A stretch of DNA of 64,000 nucleotides from Shinella lacus (lineage in GTDB: Bacteria > Pseudomonadota > Alphaproteobacteria > Rhizobiales > Rhizobiaceae). The position numbers and the translations under genes are program-made. The stretch is from contig NZ_WHSB02000006.1 of NCBI RefSeq assembly GCF_010994755.1, positions 62,001 through 126,000 on the forward strand, read 5' to 3'. This document shows positions 1 to 9,639 of the stretch, one piece after another. The number at the start of each line of letters is the position of its first letter. Within the stretch, counting starts at the first letter, position 1. The notes under the pieces were generated by a model. That model ran no database searches and was not told where the DNA came from. It was given only the letters and a program-made list of their open reading frames with translations.

Positions 1-1006
1 CCTCCTTCGGCATGCCGAAGACCACGGACGTCGCCTCGTCCTGCGCCACCGTATAGGCGCCGGCCTGGTGCATCTCGGCCATGCCGCGCGCGCCGTCATC
101 GCCCATGCCGGTCATGATGACACCCATGGCGTTGCCGCCGGCCGAACGCGCGGCGGAGCGGAACAGCACATCGACGGAGGGCCTGTGGCGCGAGACGAGG
201 GGGCCTTCGCGCACCGCCACATGGTAGCGCGCGCCCTGCCGCTCCAGCATCATGTGCCGGTCACCGGGCGCGATCAGCACATGGCCGCGCAGCACGGGAT
301 CACCATGCACGGCCTCCTTGACCTCGACTTCGCAGAGACTGTTCAGCCGCTTGGCGAAGGCGGCGGTAAATTTTTCCGGCATGTGCTGCACGATGACGAG
401 GCCGGGGGAATTGGCCGGCAATTGTTCGAGCATGACGCGCAGCGCCTCGGTGCCGCCGGTGGACGCGCCGACGCAGGCGACCATTTCCGTCGTCTTCGCC
501 ATGGCGCGGCCCGACGGCGGCGGCAGCACGGCATCGGCAGTGAGTTTTGCCGTGGGACCGGTCGGCACGGCCGCGCGGCGGTGGGAGCCGATGCGGGCGA
601 CGGCCGCACCCTTGACCGCCTCGCGGATGCGCGTGCCGGATTCGGCGAGGTGGTCGGCAGCGCCGATCTTCGGCTTCAGGATGATATCGACGGCGCCGGC
701 CTCCAGCGCCTGCATCAAGGTTTCCGAGCCTTCTTCCGTCAGCGACGAGCACATGACGACCGGGATCGGCCGCTGCGACATCAGCTTGCGGAGGAACGTG
801 ATGCCGTCCATGCGCGGCATTTCCACGTCCAACGTGATGACGTCGGGCATTTCCTCCTGGATTTTCTTGGCAGCCATGAAAGGGTCGGAGGCCGCCCCCA
901 TCACCTCGATCTCCGGATCCTGCTCCAGCACATGGGTCAGCGCCTGGCGCACGCTCGCCGAGTCGTCGATGATGAGAACGCGGATTTTCTTCACCGGAAG
1001 GGGCAT
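1..1006 (-). CDS. cheB: CheB, chemotaxis protein-glutamate methylesterase/deamidase (partial, C-terminus beyond window)
   Basis: Removes methyl groups from receptor glutamates, and so resets adaptation; the substrate is the receptor array encoded just upstream. The N-terminal receiver domain has the acidic pair in VLIIDDSAS and the phosphoacceptor Asp60 in [11 protein letters not shown]. The C-terminal catalytic domain shows [11 protein letters not shown] (Ser), IVQHMPEKF (His) and [11 protein letters not shown] (Asp), the esterase triad. The reading frame stays open to base 1 with GMPKE, so roughly the last 15-20 residues are missing. Its ATG overlaps the cheR stop (ATGA), the usual translational coupling of this pair. 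Identification is secure; only the 3' end is unseen. Confidence 0.95.
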   Translation of the reverse strand, partial: MPLPVKKIRVLIIDDSASVRQALTHVLEQDPEIEVMGAASDPFMAAKKIQEEMPDVITLDVEMPRMDGITFLRKLMSQRPIPVVMCSSLTEEGSETLMQALEAGAVDIILKPKIGAADHLAESGTRIREAVKGAAVARIGSHRRAAVPTGPTAKLTADAVLPPPSGRAMAKTTEMVACVGASTGGTEALRVMLEQLPANSPGLVIVQHMPEKFTAAFAKRLNSLCEVEVKEAVHGDPVLRGHVLIAPGDRHMMLERQGARYHVAVREGPLVSRHRPSVDVLFRSAARSAGGNAMGVIMTGMGDDGARGMAEMHQAGAYTVAQDEATSVVFGMPKE

Positions 1007-1857
1007 CAGATCTTCTTGAAAACCGTGTTGGCGACCTGGCGCACCGGCAGGGTGATGCCGGTGACCGTTTCGGAATGGCCCACATAGAGGTAGCCGCCGG
1101 GCACGAGGCAGTCGCAGAGCCGTGCCAGCACCTTCGCCTGCGTCGGTTTGTCGAAATAGATCAGCACGTTGCGGCAGAAGATCATGTGCATCGGATCGCC
1201 CACCTTGTAGGCGCTGTCCATGAGGTTCATGCGGGCAAAGCCGACCGTCGCGCGCAGGCGCGGATGGATGCGCACCTCGCCGCGCGCGGCATCGCGTGAC
1301 GTCATCACGTAGCGCCGCTGCATCTCGGCCGAGACAGGCTGGATCATGTCGCGCGGATAGACGCCACGGCGCGCCGCCTGCAGCACGTCCGTCGAAAGAT
1401 CCGTGGCGAGGATTCGGTAGTCGATGCCGGATGTCGCATCGGCAAAATCCTGCAGCACCATCGCCATCGTATAGGGCTCGGCGCCGATCGAGCAGGCCGC
1501 ACTCCACAGCCGAAGCCGCTTGTGCCCGGCCGCCACCATTTCCGGCAGGCCGGTCCTCGACATATATTCGAAATGCTTCGGCTCGCGGAAGAAATCCGTC
1601 TTGTTGGTCGTCACGGCATCGATCAGGAAGATCGCTTCCTTCTCGATGCCGCCACGCTTGAAGAGATAGTCGCAATAGTCGTTGAAGTTGGAAATGCCGG
1701 TTGCACGCAGGCGTCGCCGCAGGCGGCCCTCCAGCATCGTCAGCTTCGAAACCGGCATCTTGATGCCGCTATAATCATAGATGTAGCGCGACAGGGCGTC
1801 GAAGTTCCGGCTGCTCAGCCCGTCCTCCGTCCCTTGCGCCCGCAATGCTGCTCCCAC
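1006..1857 (-). CDS. cheR: CheR, chemotaxis protein-glutamate O-methyltransferase
   Basis: SAM-dependent methyltransferase that methylates receptor glutamates, acting against CheB. The 283 residues match the family length: an all-alpha N-terminal domain (residues about 15-85) with the basic helix [10 protein letters not shown] that contacts receptors, then the SAM domain with [25 protein letters not shown] and the late motif [13 protein letters not shown]. The start is GTG at 1857, with AGGAG about nine bases upstream. It ends in an ATGA overlap with cheB. There are no TPR repeats, so it is a plain CheR. Confidence 0.95.
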   Translation of the reverse strand: MGAALRAQGTEDGLSSRNFDALSRYIYDYSGIKMPVSKLTMLEGRLRRRLRATGISNFNDYCDYLFKRGGIEKEAIFLIDAVTTNKTDFFREPKHFEYMSRTGLPEMVAAGHKRLRLWSAACSIGAEPYTMAMVLQDFADATSGIDYRILATDLSTDVLQAARRGVYPRDMIQPVSAEMQRRYVMTSRDAARGEVRIHPRLRATVGFARMNLMDSAYKVGDPMHMIFCRNVLIYFDKPTQAKVLARLCDCLVPGGYLYVGHSETVTGITLPVRQVANTVFKKI

Positions 1858-1873
1858 GCCCGTACTCCTGAAA

Positions 1874-2368
1874 TTATGCCGTGGCGGCGAGGCGGTTTGC
1901 CGTGCCCATCATCGCGACCTCGGCGCCGGAAAACAGGCGCGCGAGATCCACGATGACGACGAAGGCGCCGTTGCGGCGCACCACGCCGGCAATGTAGTCG
2001 GACGACCAGCGCACGCCGATATCCGGCGCGCCCTCGATCTCCTCCGTGCGGAAGGGGATGACCTCGAAGACCCGGTCGGCGACGAGGCCGAGGGTGAGCG
2101 TCTTCTCCCCCATCGGCACGTCGAGCACGAGTGCCCGCGTGTGCGGCGTCTTCTCGGTCTTCGTCATGCCGAGGCGGAGACGAAGATCGATGACCGGCAC
2201 ACCCTGGCCCCGCACGTCGCGGAGCCCAAGCAGGTACTCCGGCCCATGCGGGATCTTGAAGGCATCCTCATGGTCGAGGATTTCCCGGACGACCGAGACC
2301 GGCACGGCAAAGACCTCGTTGTCGAGACTGAAGGTGACGTACTGGGATTCGGAGGATGTGCCGGCCAT
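1874..2368 (-). CDS. cheW: CheW-type coupling protein (first of two)
   Basis: SH3-like adaptor linking receptors to CheA. The protein is 164 aa from ATG at 2368; a TTG two codons earlier (2374) has better spacing from AGGGAA, so the start may be there. Typical CheW features are VTFSLDNEVFAVPVSVVREIL, VRGQGVPVIDLRLRLG and the C-terminal GVVRRNGAFVVIVDLARLF. The start lies next to the stop of the upstream receptor gene (TGA at 2371-2373), so the two are co-translated. It is only distantly similar to the second CheW at 6076-6594, so the cluster carries two different couplers rather than a duplicated one. Confidence 0.93.
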   Translation of the reverse strand: MAGTSSESQYVTFSLDNEVFAVPVSVVREILDHEDAFKIPHGPEYLLGLRDVRGQGVPVIDLRLRLGMTKTEKTPHTRALVLDVPMGEKTLTLGLVADRVFEVIPFRTEEIEGAPDIGVRWSSDYIAGVVRRNGAFVVIVDLARLFSGAEVAMMGTANRLAATA

Positions 2369-2370
2369 GA

Positions 2371-4176
2371 TCAAGCGCTTTCCCTGAAGTCTGCGTCGTC
2401 GGCATCCGGGCCGCCCATCGACATGTCGAGGGCAAAGCCGCGGGCGCGGGCCTGCTGGGCGTTGACGCTGTTGTCGGGCTTGCGAACCGACGCCATGACG
2501 GGCTTGGCGGCGGCGCGGGTTACCGGCGCCGGGCGACGCTGGGCGACCGACGGCGCGCTGGAGGCGCGATCGACGCGGAAGAAGGCGATCGAGGTCTGAA
2601 GCTCTTCGGCCTGGGCGGCGAGCTCTTCCGAGGTGCCGGACATTTCTTCCGAGGCGCCGGCATTCTGCTGGGTCACCTTGTCGAGCTGCTGGATCGCTTC
2701 GTTGATCTGCGAGGCGCCGATATCCTGCTCGCGGCAGGCGGCCGAGATTTCGGAGATCAGTTCCGCGGTCTTGCGGATATCCGGCACCAGGCGGGTCAGC
2801 ATCTCGCCGGCCTCGGTGGCGACCGAGACGGTCGTGCCGGACAGCGCGCTGATTTCGGAGGCGGCCGCCTGGCTGCGCTCGGCAAGCTTGCGCACTTCCG
2901 AAGCGACAACGGCAAACCCCTTGCCATGTTCGCCGGCACGCGCCGCTTCCACGGCAGCGTTCAGGGCGAGCAGGTCGGTCTGGCGGGCGATTTCCTGGAC
3001 GATCGAGATCTTCTCGGCAATCGTGCGCATGGCGCCGACGGCGCGGTTTACGGCCTCGCCTGAAGCCTCGGCATCCTTGGCGGACTGGCGGGCGATCTTT
3101 TCCGTCTGGGCGGCGTTGTCGGCGTTCTGCTTGATGTTGGAGGCCATTTCTTCCATCGAAGCGGAAGCCTCTTCGGCAGACGATGCCTGTTCGGTTGCGC
3201 CCTGCGAGAGCTGTTCGGAGCTTGCCGACAGTTCCTGGCTGCCCGACGAGACGTTGTTGGCCGCCGAAAGCGCATCGGAGACGACGCCACGCAGGCGCTC
3301 GACCATGCTTTCCAGCGAGATGCCGAGCGTATCCTTGTCGGAGAGCGGCTTCGGCGTGACGGTGAGATCACCGTTGGCGATCTGGTCGGCAATCGTCGCG
3401 GTGTTACGCAGGTTGCCGGTCATCACGTTGATCGTATCGACCAGGTCCTTGATCTCGTCATTCGTCTTGATCTCGACCTTCTGGTTGAGGTCACCTATGG
3501 CGACGGCTTCCGCGACGGACTGGATCTTGCGAAGACCATTGTTGATACCAAGCGCGATCCAAACGGCAGCACCGATAGCAAGCAGCAAGGCAGCGCCGGA
3601 AATGCCCAGGATCAGGTTGCGGGTCGTCGCATATTGTACGTTGGTCTGCTCATCGGCGTCCTTCATCTGGCCTTTGTTGGCTTCGATGCGGGCAGTGATG
3701 ATTTCTTCAATCTCGTCCATAAACCGGCGACCATCACCGGTCACGAGCCGGATAGCCTCTGCGGAGTTACCGCTGCTGACCGCGGCGCGTACCTGATCGT
3801 CGATCTGAAGCAGCTTCTTCTGTTTTTCGGCGACGTCGCGCCACTGCTGTTTGCCGGCCTCTGTCGTTGCGGCGTTCATCAGCCACTCGTTGGTTTCCGT
3901 GAAGCGCTGACGGTTGCGGTCGCTTGCCTCCAGGAAGGTCGCGGCGTCGCGCGTGTTCGTCGATGTTGCGAGGTTCATCTGGGCGCGTGCCAGGCGAAGC
4001 TGGATGTTGCCGAGGTTCTGTGCTGCCTCGAGGCGTGCGGCCGGACCAGCGATCATGTCGGTGATCGCCTGGTTGAGGGAAGAGAGGCTCAGGATCGCGT
4101 AGACGGACGTGCCGGCCATCATCACGATGATGATGCCGAAGGCGATCGCTAGCTTTAGTTTGATGGTAAGGCGCAT
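2371..4176 (-). CDS. Methyl-accepting chemotaxis protein (receptor 1 of tandem pair)
   Basis: Transmembrane chemoreceptor, 601 aa. TM1 is at about residues 8-30 and TM2 at about 188-211 ([20 protein letters not shown]). The region between is alpha-helical and looks like a four-helix-bundle ligand domain without a recognised ligand signature. HAMP follows at about 212-265. The signalling hairpin tip is near 395-435 ([32 protein letters not shown]). The C-terminal tail is [18 protein letters not shown]. No NWETF-type CheR tether is present. The start is ATG 4176 with AAAGGAG upstream. From about residue 297 to 535 it is nearly identical to the next receptor, while the ligand domains differ strongly. 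Confidence 0.95.
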   Translation of the reverse strand: MRLTIKLKLAIAFGIIIVMMAGTSVYAILSLSSLNQAITDMIAGPAARLEAAQNLGNIQLRLARAQMNLATSTNTRDAATFLEASDRNRQRFTETNEWLMNAATTEAGKQQWRDVAEKQKKLLQIDDQVRAAVSSGNSAEAIRLVTGDGRRFMDEIEEIITARIEANKGQMKDADEQTNVQYATTRNLILGISGAALLLAIGAAVWIALGINNGLRKIQSVAEAVAIGDLNQKVEIKTNDEIKDLVDTINVMTGNLRNTATIADQIANGDLTVTPKPLSDKDTLGISLESMVERLRGVVSDALSAANNVSSGSQELSASSEQLSQGATEQASSAEEASASMEEMASNIKQNADNAAQTEKIARQSAKDAEASGEAVNRAVGAMRTIAEKISIVQEIARQTDLLALNAAVEAARAGEHGKGFAVVASEVRKLAERSQAAASEISALSGTTVSVATEAGEMLTRLVPDIRKTAELISEISAACREQDIGASQINEAIQQLDKVTQQNAGASEEMSGTSEELAAQAEELQTSIAFFRVDRASSAPSVAQRRPAPVTRAAAKPVMASVRKPDNSVNAQQARARGFALDMSMGGPDADDADFRESA

Positions 4177-4325
4177 CTCGAATGGTCTCCTTTGTCGCAG
4201 ATGCCATGTTCAGGGCAGGGGCGCCGCGATTGCGGACGCCCTAATGCGAGAAGACCGATACACTCACCCTTCCGCGGGCCGGGAAAGCGGCCCTTTTGCC
4301 GTCGCCTACACGCGCCGGGTCTAAT

Positions 4326-4353
4326 GCGGCGCGCCCGTCGCCGGGCGCGCCGC
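4326..4353 (-). terminator. Perfect 12-bp stem-loop between the two receptor genes
   Basis: gcggcgcgcccg / cgggcgcgccgc with a 4-base loop, 13 bases after the stop of the upstream receptor gene. It has no U-tract in the minus direction (ATTAGACCC follows). It may therefore be a weak or attenuating terminator, or a 3' stabilising hairpin, rather than a full stop before the remaining che genes. Confidence 0.5.
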
Positions 4354-4366
4354 TGTCATTTCCAGA

Positions 4367-6058
4367 TCAGGCGCTTTCGCGGAAATCCGCGTCGTCGGCG
4401 TCCGGGCCGCCCATCGACATGTCGAGGGCAAAGCCGTTTCCGCGGCCCTTGGTGCCAGCCGGTGCCGGGCGGTGGGCCGAGGTGTTGGCCGGGCGCCTGG
4501 CGGGCGCTGCCATCTTCGCTGCGGTCGCCCGCAGCTTGTCGGCATGGTTCGGCTCCTTGCGGGAGGCGTTGTCGACGCGGAAGAAGGCGATGGAGGCCTG
4601 GAGTTCCTCCGCCTGGGCGGCGAGTTCTTCCGAGGTCGCCGACATTTCTTCCGAGGCGCCGGCATTCTGCTGGGTCACCTTGTCGAGTTGCTGGATCGCT
4701 TCGTTGATCTGCGAGGCACCGATATCCTGTTCGCGGCAGGCGGCCGAGATCTCGGAGATCAGTTCGGCAGTCTTGCGGATATCGGGAACCAGCCGGGTCA
4801 GCATCTCGCCGGCTTCGGTGGCGACCGAGACGGTCTCACCCGAGAGCGCGCTGATTTCGGCTGCGGCCGCCTGGCTGCGTTCGGCAAGCTTGCGCACTTC
4901 CGAGGCGACGACGGCAAAACCCTTGCCATGTTCACCGGCGCGGGCTGCTTCGACAGCCGCGTTGAGGGCGAGCAGGTCTGTCTGGCGGGCGATTTCCTGG
5001 ACGATTGAGATCTTCTCGGCAATCGTGCGCATGGCGCCGACGGCGCGGCCGACAGCCTGGCCGGAGGCTTCTGCATCCTTTGAGGACTGGCGGGCGATCT
5101 TTTCTGTCTGGGCGGCGTTGTCGGCGTTCTGCTTGATGTTGGACGCCATCTCTTCCATGGAGGCTGAAGCCTCTTCGGCGGACGATGCCTGTTCGGTAGC
5201 ACCCTGCGAGAGGGCTTCCGAGCTGGCCGACAGTTCCTGGCTGCCCGACGAGACATTGTCGGAGGCCGAAAGCGCATCGGCGACGACGCCGCGCAGGCGC
5301 TCAATCATCGTGTTGACATGGCCGAGCAGGTCGCCGAGCTCGTCCCTGGTGGAAATCTCGGCAAAGCGGGTGAGGTCACCATCCGCAACGTTCTGCACGA
5401 CACCGACGGCGCGGGAAATGCCGCGGTTGATGGAGAAGACGATCCAGACGGCGGCGAAGCCGGCGATCAGGAAGGCGGCCGACGCGACGGCGATCATGAT
5501 CGTGCGCGTGCTTGTATATTGTGCCTCGGCATTGTCGTCGGCTTCCTGCAGACGCGTCTGTTCGAGCGTCACCACCTCATCCAGCAGCGCGTCGATCTCG
5601 TTCGTCACGGTGCGGGCGTCGGTGGTGGAGACGCGCAATGCGCCTGCGCTGTCGCCGGCGAGCATCATGCTGCGGATGCGGTCGTCTTCCCGGCGGAAAT
5701 CGGTGCTGTGCGTCTGGAGCTTCGACCACAGGACCTTGCCCTGTTCAGTCGCCTTGGCGAGAACCTGCTCGAAGGCGGCGTCGAAATCCGCGCGGGCCTT
5801 GTTGCTGACATCGATATACTTGTTCGTCTCGGCATTGCTGGTCGCCGAAAGCATGTTCTTCTGCTGGCGGATCTGCTGGAGTTGCAGGACGTTGAGTTCC
5901 TGTGCCAGCCGCAGACGCGTCGCCGGGCCGGTGAGCACGTCGCCGAGCGTCGCATTGAGGCCACCGAGGCTCAGGATGCCGTAGCCGGCGGTGCCCGCCA
6001 GCATGGCCATGATGAAACCAAAGGCCAGGAATAACTTGAGTTTAATGGTGAAGCGCAT
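4367..6058 (-). CDS. Methyl-accepting chemotaxis protein (receptor 2 of tandem pair)
   Basis: Chemoreceptor of 563 aa when started at ATG 6058 ([10 protein letters not shown]), which has AGGAGAG just upstream. An in-frame extension to 6178 would run into the cheW stop region and is rejected. TM1 covers about residues 8-29, a helical periplasmic domain about 30-180, TM2 about 185-207, then HAMP and a signalling hairpin. The tip ([18 protein letters not shown] and following) and the C-terminal [18 protein letters not shown] tail match receptor 1 almost residue for residue. The ligand domain is unrelated at the residue level, so the pair probably senses different inputs through one shared signalling half. 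Confidence 0.95.
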   Translation of the reverse strand: MRFTIKLKLFLAFGFIMAMLAGTAGYGILSLGGLNATLGDVLTGPATRLRLAQELNVLQLQQIRQQKNMLSATSNAETNKYIDVSNKARADFDAAFEQVLAKATEQGKVLWSKLQTHSTDFRREDDRIRSMMLAGDSAGALRVSTTDARTVTNEIDALLDEVVTLEQTRLQEADDNAEAQYTSTRTIMIAVASAAFLIAGFAAVWIVFSINRGISRAVGVVQNVADGDLTRFAEISTRDELGDLLGHVNTMIERLRGVVADALSASDNVSSGSQELSASSEALSQGATEQASSAEEASASMEEMASNIKQNADNAAQTEKIARQSSKDAEASGQAVGRAVGAMRTIAEKISIVQEIARQTDLLALNAAVEAARAGEHGKGFAVVASEVRKLAERSQAAAAEISALSGETVSVATEAGEMLTRLVPDIRKTAELISEISAACREQDIGASQINEAIQQLDKVTQQNAGASEEMSATSEELAAQAEELQASIAFFRVDNASRKEPNHADKLRATAAKMAAPARRPANTSAHRPAPAGTKGRGNGFALDMSMGGPDADDADFRESA

Positions 6059-6075
6059 GGGTCTCTCCTGATGTC

Positions 6076-6594
6076 CTAGTTCGGCACTTGGGCCGCACCG
6101 GTGCGATCTCGCTTGGAGGAAAAAATCGCGTGTAAATTGGGAACGATAATGAATTCGCCGCCCCGCTTGACGAGGCAATTAATGTAGTCGGCGCGCCAGC
6201 GCATGCCGACGCTCGGCGGCGGCTCGCTCGCAAGTTTCGGCAGGGTCGTGACTTCGTTGACCTTGTCGGTGCGCAGACCGATCAGCGTCGCCTCGTCGTC
6301 GAGATCGAGCTCGATGACGACGATGCGGCTGTCGATGGTGGTTTCCGTCGCGTCCATGCCGAAGGCAAGGCGGATATCGGCAAGCGGAATGACCTTGCCG
6401 CGGAAGTTGATGACGCTGGAAACGAAAGATTTGCTGCCGGGAACATGGGTTTCCGGCAAAAGATCGAGGATTTCCTGCACGACGATCGCCTCGATGGCAA
6501 AGGTCTCGCCGTTCAGGTTGAAGGTGAGGACAGAGAGTTCTTCCTCGCCGCCCCATATTGTCTCGTAGTCGAGTTTTCGTGCCGCTTCGCTCAT
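6076..6594 (-). CDS. cheW: CheW-type coupling protein (second)
   Basis: 172-aa coupler with the CheW fold: [43 protein letters not shown] and the C-terminal [20 protein letters not shown] 16-residue leader ahead of the domain is normal for alphaproteobacterial CheW. Its ATG overlaps the cheA stop by four bases (ATGA), and the next receptor gene begins 17 bases after its stop, so cheA, cheW and the receptor are one transcript. It presumably bridges CheA to the receptors encoded next to it; division of labour with the other CheW cannot be read from sequence. Confidence 0.95.
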   Translation of the reverse strand: MSEAARKLDYETIWGGEEELSVLTFNLNGETFAIEAIVVQEILDLLPETHVPGSKSFVSSVINFRGKVIPLADIRLAFGMDATETTIDSRIVVIELDLDDEATLIGLRTDKVNEVTTLPKLASEPPPSVGMRWRADYINCLVKRGGEFIIVPNLHAIFSSKRDRTGAAQVPN

Positions 6595-8594
6595 CCTGCC
6601 GCCCGCAATTGCGCCTCCTGATGTTGTCCGACTGCGATGAGGTGCGTGACGTCGAGGATCAGGGCGACGCTGCCGTCGCCGAGGATGGTCGCGCCCGAGA
6701 AGGTGACGACGTCATGGTGCAGTTTGGACATGGATTTGATGACTGTCTGGTGGTCGCCGATGATCTGGTCGACGACGAGGCCGACGCGCTCCGAGCCCGT
6801 CGAGATGACGACGACCTTCTGGTGCTGATCGGGCTCGGTGCCGGTTCTGAACAGTTCCCGCAGCCGAAGGAACGGCACGAGGCTGTCGCGCAGCGAGATG
6901 AAGCTGCGCCCGCGCGAGCGAAGATCGTCTTCGAGCGACAGTTCGAGGCATTCCTCGACCGCCGAAAGCGGGATGACGTAGCAGCCCTGGCCGACGCGCA
7001 CGAGAAGACCCTCGATGATGGCAAGCGTCAGCGGAATGCGCAGCGAGACGGTCGAGCCTTCGCCCGGCTTGCTGACGATGTCGATCGTGCCGCGCAGCGC
7101 CTCCACCGTCTTCTTCACCACGTCCATGCCGACACCGCGGCCGGACAGGTTGGTGACCGCCTGGGCGGTGGAGAAGCCGGGCTGGAAGATCAGCTGGAGC
7201 AGGTCCTGGTCGGTGAGGGTAGCGCCCGGCTGGATGATGCCGGAGGATTCCGCCTTGGCGCGAACCCGCTCGCGGTTGATGCCGCGGCCGTCGTCCTTGA
7301 TGGTGATGATGACCTCGCCGCCCGTCTGGTGTGCGGAAAGGATGACCTGGCCCTTCGCCTCCTTGCCGGCGGCAAGGCGCTCTTCCGGCTTTTCGAGGCC
7401 GTGGTCGATCGAGTTGCGCACGAGGTGGACGAGCGGATCGGCGAGCCGGTCGATGACCGTCTTGTCGACCTCGGTGGTCTCGCCCTCGGTGATGAGTTCG
7501 ATTTCCTTACCGGTCTCGCGGGAAAGATCGTGCACGAGGCGGCGGAAGCGGCTGAAGAGGCTCGCGACCGGCATCATGCGCAGCACCATCATCGTGTCGC
7601 GCAACTCGCCGGAAAGCCGCTCGATTTCTTCCGAGACGGAGCGCAGGCCGAGATCGGCCGCGGTGCCGGCAAGCTGGGTGAGGCGGGACTGGGCGATGAC
7701 GAGCTCGCCGACGCGGTCCATCATCTCGTCGAGCCGTTCGGCCGGAACGCGGACGTTTTCGGCGGACTTGTTCTGCTTGGAATCGTTGGCCGCCTGGATC
7801 GCCGGCGCCTCGCGCTCGGCAACGACCACGGCCTTGGCGGCGGGAGTTTCTACCGGCTTCGGTGCCGCAGCCGGCTTTTCGCCAGCGATTTCCGCGATCT
7901 CCAGTTCCATGTCGTCCATCACGAAGATGAAGACGTCTTCGATGTCGGCGCGCGGCCGATCGGTTTTTAGCGCCACGTCCCAGCCGAGATGCATGTCGCG
8001 CGGCTCGAGCGTCGCGAGGTCCGGCACCTGCGAGATGTCGGCGACGATCTTGCAATCGCCGAGATCGCGCATTTCGTCGAGCAGGCCGAGCGGGTTGGTG
8101 CCGTTCGCCATGGCATTGGCCGGCAGGCGGAAGCGGATGCGCCATTCACGCATGCCGCCGGCGTCTTCCTTGACGGGCGCGGCAGCCGTGGCGGCGACCG
8201 CCACCGGGGCAGGGGAGCCGGCGCCGTTGACGGCGCGGTGCAGGTTGTCGAGCAGGCTGGTGCTCATCGCATCATGGTCGCCGTTCGGCGTTTCCAAGAG
8301 CGCACGCATGTGGTCCTGCGCCGAAAGCACGGCCGAAACCAGCTCGTGCGTGGCGGGCACGTCGCCCTTGCGCACCCGGTCGAAGGCGGTCTCGCAATGG
8401 TGGGTAAAGGCGGCGAGCGCGTCGAAGCCGAACATCGCGCCCGAACCCTTCAGCGTGTGAAGGCCGCGGAAGACGGCGTCGATCTGGTCGCGGTCGTCGA
8501 GGCTGCGCGTCAGATCCAGAAGGCCGGACTCGATCTGTTCCAGCAGTTCGGCGGCTTCTGTCCGGAAGACTGAGATCGGGTCCGGGTTGCTCAT
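6591..8594 (-). CDS. cheA: CheA, chemotaxis histidine kinase
   Basis: Central kinase of the array, 667 aa. The P1 HPt domain carries the phosphorylated His46 in GLHTLKGSG. A low-complexity Ala/Pro linker and a P2-like region span about 130-240. Dimerisation (P3) starts near 280 (VRVPAERLDEMMDRVGELV). The ATPase domain has the N box HLVRNSIDHGLEKPEE, G1 DDGRGINRERV and G2 GFSTAQAVTNLSGRGVGMD. The CheW-like P5 domain closes the protein. All catalytic motifs are intact. It overlaps cheY (ATGA) and cheW (ATGA) at either end. It phosphorylates the CheY and CheB of this cluster. Confidence 0.96.
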   Translation of the reverse strand: MSNPDPISVFRTEAAELLEQIESGLLDLTRSLDDRDQIDAVFRGLHTLKGSGAMFGFDALAAFTHHCETAFDRVRKGDVPATHELVSAVLSAQDHMRALLETPNGDHDAMSTSLLDNLHRAVNGAGSPAPVAVAATAAAPVKEDAGGMREWRIRFRLPANAMANGTNPLGLLDEMRDLGDCKIVADISQVPDLATLEPRDMHLGWDVALKTDRPRADIEDVFIFVMDDMELEIAEIAGEKPAAAPKPVETPAAKAVVVAEREAPAIQAANDSKQNKSAENVRVPAERLDEMMDRVGELVIAQSRLTQLAGTAADLGLRSVSEEIERLSGELRDTMMVLRMMPVASLFSRFRRLVHDLSRETGKEIELITEGETTEVDKTVIDRLADPLVHLVRNSIDHGLEKPEERLAAGKEAKGQVILSAHQTGGEVIITIKDDGRGINRERVRAKAESSGIIQPGATLTDQDLLQLIFQPGFSTAQAVTNLSGRGVGMDVVKKTVEALRGTIDIVSKPGEGSTVSLRIPLTLAIIEGLLVRVGQGCYVIPLSAVEECLELSLEDDLRSRGRSFISLRDSLVPFLRLRELFRTGTEPDQHQKVVVISTGSERVGLVVDQIIGDHQTVIKSMSKLHHDVVTFSGATILGDGSVALILDVTHLIAVGQHQEAQLRAAG

Positions 8595-8959
8595 TTGCCC
8601 AGCACCTTCTTGGCGATCTTGACGAGGCTTTCCGGATCGAACGGCTTGGTGAGCCAGCCGGTGGCACCGGCGGCTTTCGCCTGGGCCTTCAGCTCGCCGT
8701 CGGATTCGGTGGTGAGGAAGATGACCGGAACGCCTGTGTGCGCGGGCAGCTTGCGCAGCTCGCGGATCATCGTCAGGCCGTCCATGTTCGGCATGTTCAG
8801 GTCGGTAACGACGAGGTCGTATTCGCCGCCCTTCAGCTTGTTCAGGCCGTCGACGCCGTCGACCGCTTCGGTCACGGTGTAGCCGGCATTGGAAAGGGTG
8901 ACGCGCGTTGTCAGCCGGATGCTGGCGGAATCGTCAACGGTCAAGATCTTCGCGGTCAT
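8591..8959 (-). CDS. cheY: CheY-type single-domain response regulator
   Basis: 122-aa stand-alone receiver from ATG 8959; a TTG one codon upstream is possible but is closer than usual to AGGAG. Asp9/Asp10 sit in TVDDSAS, the phosphoacceptor is Asp53 in VTDLNMPNMDG, the Thr switch is in IFLTTESD and the invariant Lys is in WLTKPFDPESL. It has no output domain, so it acts by binding a target such as the flagellar switch or a phosphate sink. The start overlaps the stop of the STAS gene (TGATG) and the end overlaps cheA, placing it second in the operon. Confidence 0.94.
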   Translation of the reverse strand: MTAKILTVDDSASIRLTTRVTLSNAGYTVTEAVDGVDGLNKLKGGEYDLVVTDLNMPNMDGLTMIRELRKLPAHTGVPVIFLTTESDGELKAQAKAAGATGWLTKPFDPESLVKIAKKVLGK

Positions 8960-9285
8960 CAATTCTTCTCCTGATGCAACCAGAAATGCGCGGCGTCCGG
9001 CGTCATGTCATCGAGGAAGCCGCCGCGCCTCAGCACGTCGTAAAGGTCTCCGGCAGCGGGCCGGGCAAGTAGAATGCGCCCCGCCTTCATCTCTGCCTGT
9101 TTGCGGGCCGCCGTAATGAGCTGCACGAAGCTGAGATCGACCTGCGCTTCTTCATCAATATCCAGAGTCGCGGACGTGTTTCTATTCAAGCAGTCCAAGA
9201 TCAACTCTCGAACTGCCACTATATTCTTGATGGTGAGGGTCGTCGGTAAGGTTAACGACGTGTCACCCGGCAGGGTTGATGACAT
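8959..9285 (-). CDS. STAS-domain protein, first gene of the che operon
   Basis: 108-aa single-domain protein. The pattern LTIKNIVAVRELILDCLN followed by ATLDIDEEAQVDLSFVQLITAARK matches the STAS/anti-anti-sigma-factor fold. The position that is a phosphorylatable Ser/Thr in SpoIIAA-like proteins reads DLSFVQL here, so a Ser is present. It starts at ATG 9285 with GAGG about seven bases upstream and couples to cheY by TGATG. STAS proteins at the head of rhizobial che operons are known from comparative genomics, but their biochemical role is not settled. It could relay an input to CheA or interact with the divergent receptor-like protein; that is inference. Confidence 0.8.
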   Translation of the reverse strand: MSSTLPGDTSLTLPTTLTIKNIVAVRELILDCLNRNTSATLDIDEEAQVDLSFVQLITAARKQAEMKAGRILLARPAAGDLYDVLRRGGFLDDMTPDAAHFWLHQEKN

Positions 9286-9639
9286 GGAGGCCTCGATAAT
9301 CGTTCCGGGACAAAGTATTTCCCGCGCCAGATTCCCAAGTCACGCTTAATGAAGGGTAAAGTTCGGTTGCTAATTTCATCCATTGGTAGATAACTGCACG
9401 TATCTACACCGCCTCACGTATGGGGAGGAAAATCAAACAAGCCTTTGTTTTAATAAACTAATTCAATAAATTAAATATAAGTAATATCATTTATAAATCC
9501 CTAATTCTAGGGATGCCTGCATCTTCGGGTAGTGGCGCCGAAATCGACCTGCCGCGGCGGGACTCCTTTAGATAAGGCATTGCGAATTTACTGGGCGTTA
9601 CATTGTTCGCCCTAGGGTGCCGCTCACGGGTTCTTGTGA
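9286..9639. promoter_or_regulatory. AT-rich divergent intergenic region between the che operon and the receptor-like gene
   Basis: About 350 bases with no gene. The stretch 9440-9510 is strikingly AT-rich for this genome and contains the short dyad atccct-aattct-agggat. It must hold the promoter of the che operon and probably that of the 9640 gene. No confident -35/-10 pair or known operator could be assigned by eye. Confidence 0.5.
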
